Both the position numbers and the translations under genes were made by a program. Under the pieces are notes generated by a model. The model had not been told where the DNA came from, did no database searches, and saw only the letters and a program-made list of their open reading frames with translations. A stretch of DNA of 64,000 nucleotides, taken from positions 4,511,166-4,575,165 of the forward strand of contig NW_021167081.1 in NCBI RefSeq assembly GCF_003711515.1, in the 5' to 3' direction. Position 1 is the first letter of the stretch. Each line of letters begins with the position of its first letter. Below are positions 34,901 to 46,046 of the stretch, piece by piece. Source of the stretch: Sodiomyces alkalinus F11 (taxonomy: Eukaryota > Ascomycota > Sordariomycetes > Glomerellales > Plectosphaerellaceae).

Positions 34901-35593
34901 ACGGAAACAATGCTCTCCCCAATGTCGATTTTCTATGATAGAAATTAGAATCGGTTATGAGTTCTGGGCTGGCGACAGGGTGCCAAACCTTGACGGCCGT
35001 CGCATCATCTCCCACTCTTACGACTTGTATTCTTCGATTCAGAGACAGCAAGATCGTAACAGCGGAAGAAGCATCAGAGCCTTCACGTGACTCATTCAAG
35101 TCCACTCCCCCAACCCAGTTACAGTTCTTTACTTGTTTAGTGCCGAAGACAGGACTGAGCTCTGGCAGAGAGTAGAAGGTGACGGTCCAGTTGCATAGTA
35201 CGCATGCCTTCGACACCTTGGGCAGGAGTAAGATCTGTTGGACTCCGGGCCGCGTGGTGCTCGATTCAGAGAACGGCGGTTGGAGCCTAGACGCGAGGAT
35301 GAAGGTCTGCTTTGCAGTCATATGGTTTGCATCTGGGGGAATATGGACGTAGTGAAGGAGTTCGGCTGCGTTCGTTCCAATGTAGAGATTGTGGTCTGTA
35401 TAGCGATTGTCAGCTGTCGACTCGCTTGTGCTGTAGTCCTCGGCCACGCACCAAAGTACTCAACGCAATTGATCTTCGTCCCATTGTCGGCACCATCCGC
35501 AGACAACGGCACGTCCTTCAGGAGTGTTCGTAATATGTAAGGTCCGTCCTCGAAAGGCTTACCCTCAGAACTTGTCTCAGTATTCGCACTCAT
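31996..35593 (-). CDS. VPS3: CORVET tethering complex subunit Vps3-like (CNH / Vps39-type domains)
   Basis: Three exons on minus: 35593-35452, 35395-34989 and 34932-31996, joined 3486 nt, 1161 residues, frame intact across both 56-bp GT-AG introns. The start ATG (MSANTETSS) is the only in-frame ATG near the 5' end. Residues about 40-330 form a CNH (citron-homology beta-propeller) domain, with ACVLCNWTVTFYSLPELSP, NCNWVGGVDLNE and SIACVADSRSYALLDIDR, interrupted by a Ser-rich loop (about 210-300). Around residue 730 is a Vps39_1-type helical segment (REVFRTVDAALLTVLLELD), and about 890-1030 a TRAP1/Vps39_2-like region. This layout is that of TGFBRAP1/Vps3, which in the CORVET complex binds Rab5/Vps21 and tethers early endosomes. 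Vps39/Vam6 is the alternative, but the CNH motifs favour Vps3. Codon and base use are normal, with no RIP-type stops. Confidence 0.8.
34933..34988 (-). other. Intron 2 of the Vps3-like gene
   Basis: 56 bp, GTTTGG...CATAG. Splicing joins AAG to AAAATCGAC, giving ...AVK-KIDIGESIVSV..., in frame. Confidence 0.85.
35396..35451 (-). other. Intron 1 of the Vps3-like gene
   Basis: 56 bp, GTGCGT...GCTGACAATC (branch-like) ...TACAG. Splicing joins TTTG to ACCACAATC, giving YF-DHNLYIGTN in frame. Confidence 0.85.
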
Positions 35594-35770
35594 GATTCGG
35601 TGTATTCTCTGCCTATATTGTCGGCATCGTGGCCTCCTTGCTGGACATGGGAACAAACTTGTGTGTTCTCGTACCTGTCAACTGTCGGGTACTGCTTCCA
35701 CAAAGGCCCTGTCAAGGGCCGAGTCGAGTCCCCATTGTAGGTCTTGTGTACCTCGCACGGGCCGTCTTTT
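35594..35770 (-). promoter_or_regulatory. Upstream region of the Vps3-like gene
   Basis: About 175 bp of normal-composition DNA before AT-rich, RIP-type sequence takes over near 35770. It must hold the 5' UTR and core promoter unless regulation extends into the repeats. No clear TATA box is seen. Confidence 0.4.
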
Positions 35771-36125
35771 ATAACTATGTGTCTGTCGGAATAGTTCCAT
35801 AATAGTAGTCCTTTAGAGTAATTAACTTAAAACTGACCAGGTTATAGTCATATTTCAGAGATAATACTTAGTGAGTTCCCTATATATATTTCAGATTGTA
35901 TATTTTATAAGCTATACAGTTGATTTATTATCTTTAGTAAATTATTATTATATAATAACGGCCTTGCTTAGGCCCCCGTAAAAATAACTACTTTGCGAGT
36001 AAAGTAGTAGGAGCCGCTAAGTATAGTAAGGGATCTAAGTATATATTCATTTTATATATATAATATAATTTACTATATATACTATAGTAGGAGTTAAGAG
36101 TGAATTGAAATATATATAAACTAAA
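35770..36125. other. AT-rich transition, nothing recognised
   Basis: About 350 bp of strongly A/T-rich sequence with TATATA runs between the Vps3-like gene and the second MULE fragment. No gene or terminal repeat is seen. Confidence 0.5.
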
Positions 36126-36129
36126 TTAC

Positions 36130-37080
36130 TATCTACACTATCATAACTCTACTTCTTAGAAACGGCCAGCACTATATCCATTTCCCCTATCTCTTTTTCT
36201 TTTCTCTACTATATAAGACTTTGTTCTTTAGCGTTCTATACTAATATATGCATTTTAGCTTTAATCTTAGCAGACATAAGCTGGAAATTATATCTCTCTA
36301 GGTTAATATCATTAATCGCTTCTAGACTATCGAAGATCCGGGTCAATTACTAAGGAGCCAAGATACCCGGCTTGTATAGGGCCAAGGCGGTTAGGGGAGG
36401 GGGGCCTATTAATATTAGGAGAGTATTCCACAGCTTCTTTATAGCCGTGATTTTAAAGCCTAAAGGCAACCATTAAATACTATTCTTTCTTCGCCCTTCT
36501 TCTTCCCCGTACTAGAGATCTGGACGGCGCCTTTTATCCGGTCTTCTCCTTATACTATTATAGCCTTAAGTAAGAGTAGGAGATAGAAGTGTATTACTAG
36601 CTATTATATTACAATGACTCTATCGCTAGTAGTAATCGATTAACGTAGTACTAATCGGCTCGAAATTATAGCTATATGTGTATAGCACGTGCTAGTAGGA
36701 CAGGCCTAGAGAGATCGTGATAGTATAAGTGCTATAGAGTCTTAGCGGTAGTTGTATTACCTGGTTTTCTACGTATCTTTTCTATAGTAGGAAGCTTAGT
36801 TTTAATGATTTCAAGGGATTATAGGATACTTAATAAATTAATAAGACTAAAAAGAGCTCTAGCTATAGAAAAGTCCACTTTATTAATTCAGGGTTACTTT
36901 TTTAAAGATAAGCCCGCCTCTTGGTTCTTTTAATATAACCGTAGGCTACAGAAAATAGATACTAGGTTATCTATGAAGGAGCAAATATACGGTTTAATAC
37001 TAGTATACGAAGAGTCTGTAATAAAGGTCGTTCGCTTGCTGAAATAAGGGGCTATATATAAAACGTAATCTATATTCTTC
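36130..37080 (-). pseudogene. MULE transposase C-terminal fragment, second copy
   Basis: Matches 26990-27890 over about 900 bp in the same orientation, for example TTAGCAGACATAAGCT / TTAGCAGAAGTAAGCT and CTATCGAAGATCCGGG / GTATCGAAAATCCGGG. It lacks the solo LTR found in the other copy: sequence runs on near 37020-37080 toward the segment equivalent to 28110-28190. It is cut near 37095 by a LINE 3' end. Confidence 0.75.
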
Positions 37081-37094
37081 CCTTTAAAGGCGTT

Positions 37095-37965
37095 AATCCA
37101 GGTTCCGAGGTTCTTTTTGTTTTCTTTTTTTCATTACGGGCGTGTAGCCCTAGAGCTATCGCGCGGCACCTATCGCCCTAAAGGCGATTAGGCTAGTAGA
37201 AGCTAGATACAGTAGATAACGGTGCTAAATAAAGGAAATCCTCCGTAACAATTTGCCTTATTGACGTACAAAATCGGTAAAACTCAAAACAGATGAACTA
37301 GGCCGCAGAATCCGAGGTTTACGCCCTGCACCACTCCATCGAGGCTATTTTAGTACCTAAAAGATAGGCTAATAAGGCCTATATTCCTCCTTTAGTACTA
37401 AACAATACCGGCAGATATAGGAGTAGGCCTGCTAGGGTTTCCTATAGGACTTTTCGTTCGTTTTTATAAAAAGGGCAGGAAAGTATAAGGCAGGTTATAT
37501 CCTGTATAGGGGAGCCGGGATAGGAATAGCGGTCGTTAGCGTAGTTTAAGGCCCTGTTTTAGTGGGTTTTTAGGTATCCGCAGCCGGGTTTTAACTAAGT
37601 AAAAGCCGACTTTACCTATCTAGAGCACTGTATTAGTAGTGGCTTTTCGGGGAAACGGAGGTTATTATAAGCTAAGCGCCTATAAAGGCGGCCTAGCTAT
37701 ACCAATATATCTCTTTTTTCCGCCTTCTCTTAGTTATTCTAAAGGGCCTTCCTGATAAGCCCTATCCAGGCAAATCCGTAGCCAGCCAGTACTATTAGAC
37801 CTAGCGCTTCTAGGCTTTAAAAGGGCGACCTTTACTATAGTAAATAGAGTAGAATAAAGGTAATCTATCTAAATAAAGAGGAACCGCGCCGAGGATATAT
37901 CGGGGGGAATTAGCCCCGGCGAGGGCAGGGGCAGGGGCATATTAAACTCAAAATAAGCGGGTATA
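37095..37965 (-). pseudogene. 5'-truncated Tad-like LINE (family 1) 3' part, minus strand
   Basis: The reverse complement matches 22130-21480 of the plus LINE: TATTACGGAGGATTTCCTTT, the GCGCGATAGCTCTAG-type 3' UTR, and the Cys-rich C-terminal region. It spans the 3' UTR back into the end of the RNase H region. The 3' end abuts the MULE fragment. Confidence 0.75.
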
Positions 37966-37972
37966 TAAACAA

Positions 37973-37984
37973 GGGGGGGGGGGG
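37973..37984. repeat. Run of 12 G
   Basis: An uninterrupted G12 tract between the LINE fragment and the next copia element. It may mark an insertion junction or a sequencing-prone homopolymer. Confidence 0.85.
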
Positions 37985-38079
37985 TCCTTATCTTATACGT
38001 CTATAAACGGCCGTGAATCTCTAGTCCACTTTTATTTAATCTAACTAATCAGGTCCACTAGTCATTCCTCGGTTAATTA

Positions 38080-40740
38080 ATGAAGGTTATCCTTAAAGGC
38101 GTTAATATTAATATCGAAGAAGGTATATTCTTTAAAGTCCACATCGCCAGTGCGTATAACACGGTTATGGCTGCGGCCTAGTACCTAGATACGGAAGATA
38201 TTAGTGGAATCGTAGCCGATATAGGTAAGAGGAGCGATGCGATTTAATAGCCTATTAGTGCTCTTTTAGGCGTCCTTAGTTATTACGTACGCCTTATAGC
38301 CGTAGGCTCGAAGAAATAATAAAATCGGCTTTCTTTTAAAGAGGACCTTGTATAGCGTTTTCTAATCCTTTTTATTACACTATCTTCGTAGCGTGCGGTT
38401 ATAGATATACGTAGCCGTGGGAATAGCCTTAGGCTATATAAACGGCGGGAGCTTTACGTGGATATTTATCACACGACTCTTTCAGGTCACCACGGCAGTA
38501 GCGTGTTCGGCACCCCCGTTCTACGCTTAAGTATCGGGGGCGGATACCTATAAAAGGATACCTTCTTCACGTAGGAATTAGGTTATATCATAGGATCAAG
38601 TTAGCTAATTATTAGATTCGAAAACGCGTACCTTATATCCTAATTAACGGTCTACCTAGGCAAGAAATTCCTTAATTATTACGAGGATATCCGCTACTAG
38701 TTTACTCTTTATAACGTAGGTAGCTATAAGGCCACTATAACAGTCGGTGAAAAATATAAACCTTGAATCGCCGTCGGACGTTTTGTTAAAATCCATGAAA
38801 TCGATTACCTACTATTCCCCTATATAAGTAGGTACGGTGCGAGGGTACTTACTAATATACCGTTTTATTTTTATAAGCTCGTAGGCCACGTATTTAATAG
38901 TTATTAGTCCCTTAATCTTAACCCCCTATGTCTACTCTTCTACGTGCCTAAGAGGCTTAGGGCCAGCGCGCCCTAGCCGTAGAGACTATAGGATACCCTC
39001 CGTAGTGCTTAAATATAATACCGTCGATTTTCGGGTAGAAGAAAAGCCTAGAAAAGCAGCCGTAGATTAGTTAGAGGGCATGAATTTAATAACGGTTTAA
39101 TCGAAGTAATGACTTAGCTAGTATAGTATTAATCTGTTAGCACGTCGAAGATAGTTGGCTAATAGCTTCTAATCCTACTAGTATCCTCGTAGTTGTAACC
39201 GTTAGTTTAAGATTAAATTATAGGTAAAGTCTTCATAGTATACGACGTTTAGTAGTCTAAAATCGAGGCCTCCTATTAGTTTATTTAAATTTACGGTCAT
39301 ATTACCGTAACTTTTAATAGGCAGCGATAAGCTACCTACGACTACATAGTCTTCCTTCGTGGCTAGGGTAAAATCAGAAAAACGAGAAAAATCGTTAAAG
39401 ATATAGATTATAGCGCCGGAACTAAGGATAGTAGAGACTCGAAAAGAATACCTAGTAATAGCGGTTTCTGCTATAAAGCTAGCGGCGTAGGAGAAACCGC
39501 TACGGACGCTACTATAGTCGAGTCACGCCTCTTTAAGCTATATAGAGTCCCGGCTTATATCCTTCTTCACCTTCTTTACGGTACTTAGTTCTTCTACTTC
39601 CGCGCATATCGTAGGCTATATTTAAGGATCCGTTAGATAGTTATTTTAGTGCTCTCGAAAGGAGACTAGTCGTTATATACCGTTTCCGGAAATAGATAGA
39701 AGCAGGCGTTAATATTATAACTAGGCATAGTGTATACGTAGTATATCTACCCTATTTATAGAGTGCATTAGCAGCGTTAAGAAGAGAAACGGTTAGCTAA
39801 AGCAGTAGAAGGTATAGCTATAGATCTAGCCATAAAGGGATTCTTAGCTCTATTCTTCCCACAGCTACCCTTCTTAGGCTTAGCCGTGGCACCTAAGGTA
39901 ACTTCGCCCTTATTGCTTCTAGTATATAGTGCCGGGAATATAATAGCGCGATGGTTACCACGTTTTCCTTAATCTTTAAGTCTAGTCTTAATATATTATT
40001 AACCAAGGGTATAAAGGTCCTCGGGGAGGATTACTTTCTTATCTAAAAGGCGTCCCTCGGCTTCGGTCTAGTCGCGCCTAGTTATTACACGTATCCCTCT
40101 AAAGAAGCTTACTATCTATATATACGTTACTGGCTTCGATTAGACCTCTTTAAGGCGTAGTAGCAGCTTCTACTATCTAGATAGCCACTCCTATAGCTTC
40201 TTTAAAGTTGTTAGCGTGCTACGGACGTATTCGTTATACTCTTCGTAGGTAATAACGCGGCGGGTCGCTATATAGGAAGCGGTATCTCGGCGGATAGCTT
40301 TAAATACCTCTTTAGGCGTAGGATTACGTAGTAGCAGCTTACGGCTTTTATCGATAGTATTAGTCTATTAGTTTAAAACGGCTTTAATACTGGTAATATA
40401 CCTAGCATATTTATCTCTCTATATTTTCGAGTATTATATCGCCGAGTCGTAGGCGCACTAGCTAGTAGGTATTAGATCTAACCACTACGAGGGCGTAGCT
40501 TCTGCTTATAGGGTTACGTGCGAAGGCTAGAAGTTAGCGTATGAAGGCAAAACAGGCCTTTAAGGAGGGGAAATTAGATCGTTAGGGCGTAGATATTCCT
40601 AGACTTTATTATTAACGGCCGTAGCTTCGTAGTGTTTACTCTAGAGCTCCTAATTGCGATAGGATTTATAGGTAATAGGCTTATATTCCGGTATCTTAAT
40701 AGTTATTTATAGATTAACACGCTATATCGGCGCAGCTAAA
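38080..40740 (-). pseudogene. RIP-degraded Ty1/copia element, third lineage, minus strand (Gag, integrase)
   Basis: Minus-strand frames give, from right to left: Gag (about 40720-39750), a protease/linker (about 39700-39000), the integrase core (about 38830-38450, with SDGDSRFIFFTDCYSGLIA and a NGGAEHA segment), and the post-integrase block IGYDSTNIFRI...SHNRVIRTGDVDF near 38230-38140. RT and RNase H are missing because the element ends near 38080 beside the G12 run. Gag shares no obvious sequence with the copia element at 6.4-10.9 kb, so it is a separate lineage. Stops are RIP type. Confidence 0.7.
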
Positions 40741-41190
40741 TAGTTTCTTAATCATTGATAGTAAAAGGTAAAGGGTAGGGCTTTTATTTATCAAGTAAGA
40801 CTCTTAATTATTAGATAACGCATATTCAAAATCGTCATAAAATGAGTCAAAACTAATAAAGGCATTTATATACAATTATAACTGTCTCGGACCGTTAGGG
40901 AACCGCTACCACCGTATTTTATATAGTGCAGATTCTGAAAGCGTCTACTCGGATTATAATCTTAGTAATCCGGCCCGTTATATAACTGAAAAAGACTATA
41001 GTTCATTCGATAGGAAATAGTCTAGATGTAGGGTTATAAATATCTCGCGAAGCGCCTATTTACTCCTAACATGGCATGTATATATAACAACTTCTTACAC
41101 GATAAATAAAAACTTTTGATACTCTTAGAGCGCGGATATACTATAGTACTCCCCGCCTTAGTAGGATTATAGGCCGAAACCTTTATTAAG
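40740..41190. other. Moderately RIP-damaged spacer
   Basis: About 450 bp that retain more CpA than their surroundings. No reading frame or repeat partner was found. It could be an LTR/leader of the neighbouring copia element. Confidence 0.4.
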
Positions 41191-41199
41191 GACTATATT

Positions 41200-42150
41200 G
41201 TCCCGAGCGAGGTATAGAATATAATATAACTACTATTCCTACTCTTACTCTACTATTAGCGGCGTAGCCTTATATACCGCTAAGACTAGTATAGTCTCCG
41301 TGACTTCGGGAGTTTCCTCCGGTATTCGCGGTTATAGAAATATAGATAATATCCGATAAGGTTAAGTTATAGTATTTATCCTCATTATTTATAATTAGCG
41401 AATAATAGGTAGACTTAGTAGTATAGCGGTCTATAATAAAAGATTAGCGGTTAGTAATATCGGAAATAATATTAGTAGTTAGTATTAATAAGAAAAATAA
41501 GTTAGACTATTAATTAATACGCTATTCGATAAAAGAGCGTAGTATATCCCTTTTATCTTCTAGGAATCCGCCGATTATTATACTTATAATAAGGCGTAAG
41601 GGAAGTAAGCTTAGCCCCGCCCCTTTATTATTATAATTAGGCTTAGGTTTAATAGTGAAAAGTTTAGGACTAATAGTAAAGGGACGGATAGGCTATTTTC
41701 CCTTAAGATCCTAAGCTTAGCCGGGCCTTATAAGGAGTTCCCGGTAATAAGGCTCCTTACTTAGCTACTTAGCCACGGCGCTAATAAATTTTGCTAGCGT
41801 TAAGATCTATATTAGTCGGTATATAGGTTCCTCGGTAAATATCGCGGCCGTGGTTCTTCCTCCTGAAGTTAAGGCGCTAGTAGCGTTAGGTAAGCTAGGG
41901 AGATTATAGGCTTACTTAGTAACGCGAATTAGGGTATAAACCTCGGGCGAAAGGGCTTCCTTAGTAAGATTAGGATAATCGTTACCTATCTTAACGATAT
42001 TCTCTATTCCCTTAAGGTCCCGGGGGCCGGGAATATTATTAGCGGGGTTAGCGTTAATTATAATTTAGAGCTTTAGGGTTTTTACGACTAGTAGTTATTA
42101 GAAAGGCGGTATAGATACCGTTTAAGAGTATACGACCTAAGGATAATAAT
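41200..42150 (-). pseudogene. Unrecognised RIP-damaged ORF
   Basis: One minus-strand frame is readable for about 300 codons with few stops, nearly all TAG/TAA where Gln/Trp would fit. Readable pieces: NNIPGPRDLKGIENIVKIGN, LTKEALSPEVYTLIRVTK, ATSALTSGGRTTAAIFTEEP, GAGLSLLPLRLIISIIIGGF and LEDKRDILRSFIE. No protease, RT, integrase or transposase motif is seen and I do not recognise the family. It could be a non-pol ORF of an unidentified element or a RIP-hit duplicate of a host gene. It is bounded by the copia element on one side and the minisatellite on the other. Confidence 0.4.
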
Positions 42151-42415
42151 TCGCTTATATACTCCACGCCTAGACCTATTAAAGGGGAGGCGTTTTTTTG
42201 AAGATTACGGACAAGTGGAAGGGACGAAAGTCACGAAAAGCAGTGGAAAAATAGATAGTAACAATGGGATTATAATATAGGGTTTCTGCGCGCGTTTGGA
42301 TTGTGTTAAAAAACGATTAAGAAGTAGAATAAAGGAAGGAAGAACCGAACTGAGGAGACGGGTTAATATCCTTTGTTCTTTCCTTCTTTGTAAAGGGATC
42401 GAGATCGTAATAATA

Positions 42416-42491
42416 ACGTAATCCTTTGTCTAAGACGTAATCCTTTGTCTAAGACGTAATCCTTTGTCTAAGACGTAATGCCTTGTCTAGG
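42416..42491. repeat. 19-bp minisatellite, four units
   Basis: ACGTAATCCTTTGTCTAAG at 42416, 42435 and 42454, with a variant at 42473. It lies in a stretch (about 42200-42540) that is much less RIP-damaged, with many CpA/TpG. Confidence 0.85.
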
Positions 42492-42719
42492 CTTACAGGG
42501 AAGCTATCCTTTGTTCGAGTACGAAGGTACTCGAAGGATATACTCGAAGGATATTATTAGTAATATCAAAAGTTTTTATTTAGCGATAAGCGGTTAAGCT
42601 ATTTTATATAGTACTTATAGCGGACGCGGCGGCGTCGTGTAGCTTTTATAAGACGGCGGTATATAAACCTCGCGTGAAACTTAGTTACTACTATTTAATA
42701 TACCCTAATCTAGTATATA

Positions 42720-43010
42720 TCTAGCCAGCTAGTACTCTTAGACCTAGGAGCCAGGTTTTTCTAAAAGGGTAACCTTAGGGTGCCGTAAAGGGTAATAAAA
42801 TAAGATATCTTCTCTAAGCTAAGGGGGACGCGCCCCTAAGCCTTAAGTATTCCACGGGTAAACCCCGTAGAATCCTTGGCTCCTATATATAGAAACCCGG
42901 GTATAACCTAGGGAAGCTATAGTATACACTAAAGGTACTTATAGTATACCCTGTCCGTGCTATGGCTTATACTATAGTACGCCCGTGGTACTCCCGTAGT
43001 ACGCCCTGGC
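42720..43010 (+). repeat. Dispersed repeat B, copy 1 (inverted relative to 50240-50560)
   Basis: About 290 bp match the reverse complement of 50560-50240: GGGGGCGCGCCCC-like palindrome, TATTCCACGGGTAAA, GGCTCCTATATATAGAAACC and CTAGGGAAGCTATA. Noncoding as far as I can see. It may be an LTR or a LINE 3' UTR. Confidence 0.7.
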
Positions 43011-43034
43011 GTTCCTAGTAGAATCTAGGGCGTA

Positions 43035-44792
43035 TTATCAGTCTACCATTATTATTTCCTCATCCCCGAGGCCTATGCCCACCCCCGAGGCTTATACTAA
43101 TACGATACACCCCTCTAGTTAGTGCGGATTAATCCGGGCCGACTAGTCAATCAGAGGCCTTGGTTTAAACCGAACAGCTCTTAATTCTTTCTATTTTAAA
43201 AATAGTCTATCTTAAAACTAATCCTCGAAAAGGATCTTAAAAACGCTCTTAAACCAATACTTTTAATCATTTAATTTAACCTTAATCCCCGGCTTCTAAT
43301 TACTCCAATTAGGTTAATCGCCGCCCGTTTAATCTACCCTCTATAAGCGTAGCCGTTAGTTATATCTCCAGCGGGCGTAGCCGTTAATAGGTATCTTTTA
43401 TATGCCTATCGTTAAAAAGACGACAGGGCTTTAGTGGTATCTCCGGAGTAATAGCGGTGCCGAGGCTTATAGTAATACCGAAGGCTCGTAGTAATAGCGA
43501 TAGTATTTGTATAGTAATAGCAGTGCCGATAGTTCTGTAGCGATAGCGGTGTTTTGTAGTAATAGCGATAGTATCTCTATGATAATAGCAGTACGAATAG
43601 TTCGGTTCTAGTTCCCTTACAGATATATAGTATCTACAAGGGAGACTAGATATTTCATATAGACTTAAACAGGACCTTAAAGTCCTACACGAGGTCCCTA
43701 ATTAATAGCCCGTTATTATTAATCCTCTGCCTATTCGTTACTAAGTAGATATAATACTACTCCTAAGTAACAGTATATATCGCCGCGAGGGTATCTTTTA
43801 CCTAATACTCTATAAAACCTATCTTAATAACCCTAGTCTATTAGTATTCTATTAAGATAGCCTTCTAAGTCGAGATCTACCTATCTATATCCTTTAGTAT
43901 AGTCTTTAACAGTGTAACCAGGTATTAGTAGTATTATAAAGTCTAACGGCGTTAATCTATAGGTGTGGGAACTACGTACTCGTAAAGGGTAATAGTCTAT
44001 GCCCTTATATTATTTACTTAATCTTCTTATAACGCCCTAAGGAGGTCGCTAAGAGGGGCGTAGATTACAGCCAGGATATAGGAGCGTAGGTTATTAAGTT
44101 CTTATTACCAACTATTATAGTCGGCCTTTTCTTCGCGATATACGGGGCGGTCTTAAAGGTATCGCGTTCTTCTTTAGGCGGAGAGGTCTTCTATTAACTT
44201 AGGAACCTTTATAGTCTTAGCTTAGTATTTTCGAATATTAGGTAGCGTAGGCTTAAGTAGCAGGGAGGCTTCTACTTCGTCGTTATCTAGTTAAGGATTA
44301 AGGTAATCGTTCTAAAAAGAGAAGAACTTCCCGCGGATACTACGTTCCTATATAATCCAGTCCTTCTAGGTAGTTAGAATCTAGTAATCGCGGTGAATAT
44401 TAGAGGATATTTTCTATTACTTAAGCGAAGAGGTTACCCTAATTAGATTAACCATAGTCGATTAAGTGCTTATAACGTGGTTACTTTTATAGTGGAAGGG
44501 TAAAAAGAATAGCTTAAAGGTGGGGAAGATATTAAATACCTTTAAGCGTTATATTCCGGGCTTATAACTATCGTACGATAAATACACTCTTTTAACTTAG
44601 GGGAAATCTTCGCGTGTGCATATTATATTAAGTTATAATGTGTGGGAGACCGTTTACCCTATTTTTATAAGCGCACTACTCCTCCGGAAGTACTGCTCTA
44701 TTTGGATACTATCCGGTGTTTTACCGTGGGTCCACCCTTATTATTTCCTGATCCCCGAGGCCTATGCCCACCCCCGAGGCTCGTGCTAATGC
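43035..44792 (-). pseudogene. Copia Gag fragment flanked by LTR-like direct repeats
   Basis: The segments 43050-43105 and 44745-44792 share TTATTATTTCCT.ATCCCCGA and GGCCTATGCCCACCCCCGAGG in direct orientation, reading TGT..CG.ATTAG.A from the minus side. These look like heads of two LTRs around a 1.6-kb interior. The interior Gag (44420-44230) matches 10680-10440 and 47470-47280, and the leader (44590-44470) matches 10880-10780, with shared CTTATAACTATCG. The 43430-43580 interval has a degenerate 18-bp-type repeat like 7504-7575. Most of pol is absent, so the copy is internally deleted. Confidence 0.65.
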
Positions 44793-44797
44793 GACAG

Positions 44798-44825
44798 TTA
44801 ACGGCTTTAATATAATCAATTTGGA
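44798..44825. repeat. 28-bp island-edge repeat, copy 2
   Basis: Same 28-mer as 30504-30531 but with TpA at two sites where copy 1 has CpA. It lies at the left edge of the VPS37 island, directly beside the LTR-like end at 44792. Confidence 0.7.
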
Positions 44826-45141
44826 ACCTCTCGATCTGACCGGTTTTATCGTATTTACCCTTTACGGTTACGCAGTATTCGACATTTTACCCTTCAATTT
44901 TGACCCCAATTTTTGACGGTTCCAGTTACGCTGTATCTTTATATGACACCCGGTGCCTCGTGCCGGGGTTTACTAACCGGGTACAACCCGTAACAATCTC
45001 CCTCGTATTCGTTACTTCACTCTCATCCGGTCATGGTAATCTTGAGCCGTTAGGTCCTCTTCCTGCAAAATACCTGGTATCTTTTGTGGCTGTCCTAGAA
45101 AAACACCATTTATCTTGGTTGACTCCCTATTTCGGTTGGCC

Positions 45142-45940
45142 ATGAATGGACTGGGTCCACCCGTCATCCCACCCAAAGCTCGACGGCACGATTCCAGTGT
45201 CATAGGAACGTCTACCAAGAAGACAGCGACAGCCGTCAGTGCCAGTATCGAATCAACCCTCGAGGTGTCGGCATGTCCTCCGGAAGCTGGCCAGAAAGGT
45301 GATTATGTGTCGCAAATTCCGAGCCGAGGTGATGGATGGCTTCCCAATGTCGTTCGAGATAAATCGTATGTGCTCTTGCGTCTTCATGCTTTCAGTTGCG
45401 GAAGTCGGGATCCAATGTTGACGGCCGTATGGGTGCAGGACGCAAGACCTAGCCAATGTCCTGGCACAACCTGCGCTTCTAAACGCTCTCACCGAATCAC
45501 CAGGCACCATTCACGAATCCCGTTTTGACTCTCATCTTACCCTGGACGCTGCATTGACTAAGAATATCGAGCTCGCTGCTCAATTGATCGAACTAGAATC
45601 GAAGATCAACCATCAACGGTCTTCGACGCAAACCCAGCTCCTTTCGACACATGCAATTGAGAGGCAGTGGCGTCAAAAGCAGTCTAATATGGATGTCGTC
45701 TTAGGCCCCTTCTCTCCTGCCTCTCTCTACCAACGTCTGGCACAAGGGGTCCATGAGCAGGCAGCTGTATGTTCTGCCATGCAGGAAAGTTTCATAGAGA
45801 ACAGCGTGGTCGGATCGACTGCTTTGGAGAGAGAAGTCGTGGACTGGATTCGCGGATATAAAGATGCAAAGACTCTGTATTATCTTCGCCAGGAACGTAA
45901 GAATCGGTGGGACGAGGGTCGAGTGGCTGGTTGGAGATAA
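45142..45940 (+). CDS. VPS37: ESCRT-I subunit Vps37 (Mod(r) domain)
   Basis: Two exons, 45142-45365 and 45439-45940, joined 726 nt, 241 residues. The 73-bp intron is GTATGT...GCAG and restores the motif WLPNVVRDKS-TQDLANVLAQP across the junction. The N-terminal part is Pro/Ser-rich with PPEAGQKGDYVSQIP. The C-terminal Mod(r) domain has LLNALTES, NIELAAQLIELESKI, THAIERQWRQKQ, PFSPASLYQRLAQGV and YYLRQERKNRWDEGR. Vps37 is a stalk subunit of ESCRT-I, acting with Vps23, Vps28 and Mvb12 in sorting ubiquitylated cargo into multivesicular endosomes. Translation start: 45142 is the only ATG in the open frame (open from 45046, after TGA); a further 5' exon cannot be excluded. Base use is normal, with no RIP damage, though repeats flank it on both sides. 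Confidence 0.85.
45366..45438 (+). other. Intron of VPS37
   Basis: 73 bp, donor GTATGT, branch-like TTGACGG, acceptor TGCAG. An in-frame TGA lies inside, so splicing is needed. Confidence 0.9.
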
Positions 45941-45961
45941 ACCATGGTGCCTATTGTGATT

Positions 45962-46046
45962 TGTCAGAACACAAATAAGGTACGGAATTATGTATGTGTA
46001 CCTATTCATCGAAGTGAAGTTCGTAGTACTTCACGGGGATGTCTAA
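45962..46046 (+). repeat. LTR fragment (solo-LTR family), little mutated
   Basis: TGTCAGAACACAAATAAGG and the following 65 bp match the reverse complement of the solo LTR at 27896-28088. It retains CpA/TpG. It starts 21 bp after the VPS37 stop codon, so it is probably part of that gene's 3' UTR. Confidence 0.7.

Noticed and set aside
44900..45145. Separate 81-codon gene upstream of VPS37
   Set aside because: No motif; it lies in the presumed promoter/5' UTR.
31996..45940. Functional endosomal gene cluster (Vps3 with Vps37)
   Set aside because: Nearly 10 kb of transposon debris separates them, and housekeeping trafficking genes are not known to cluster; coincidence is the simpler reading.
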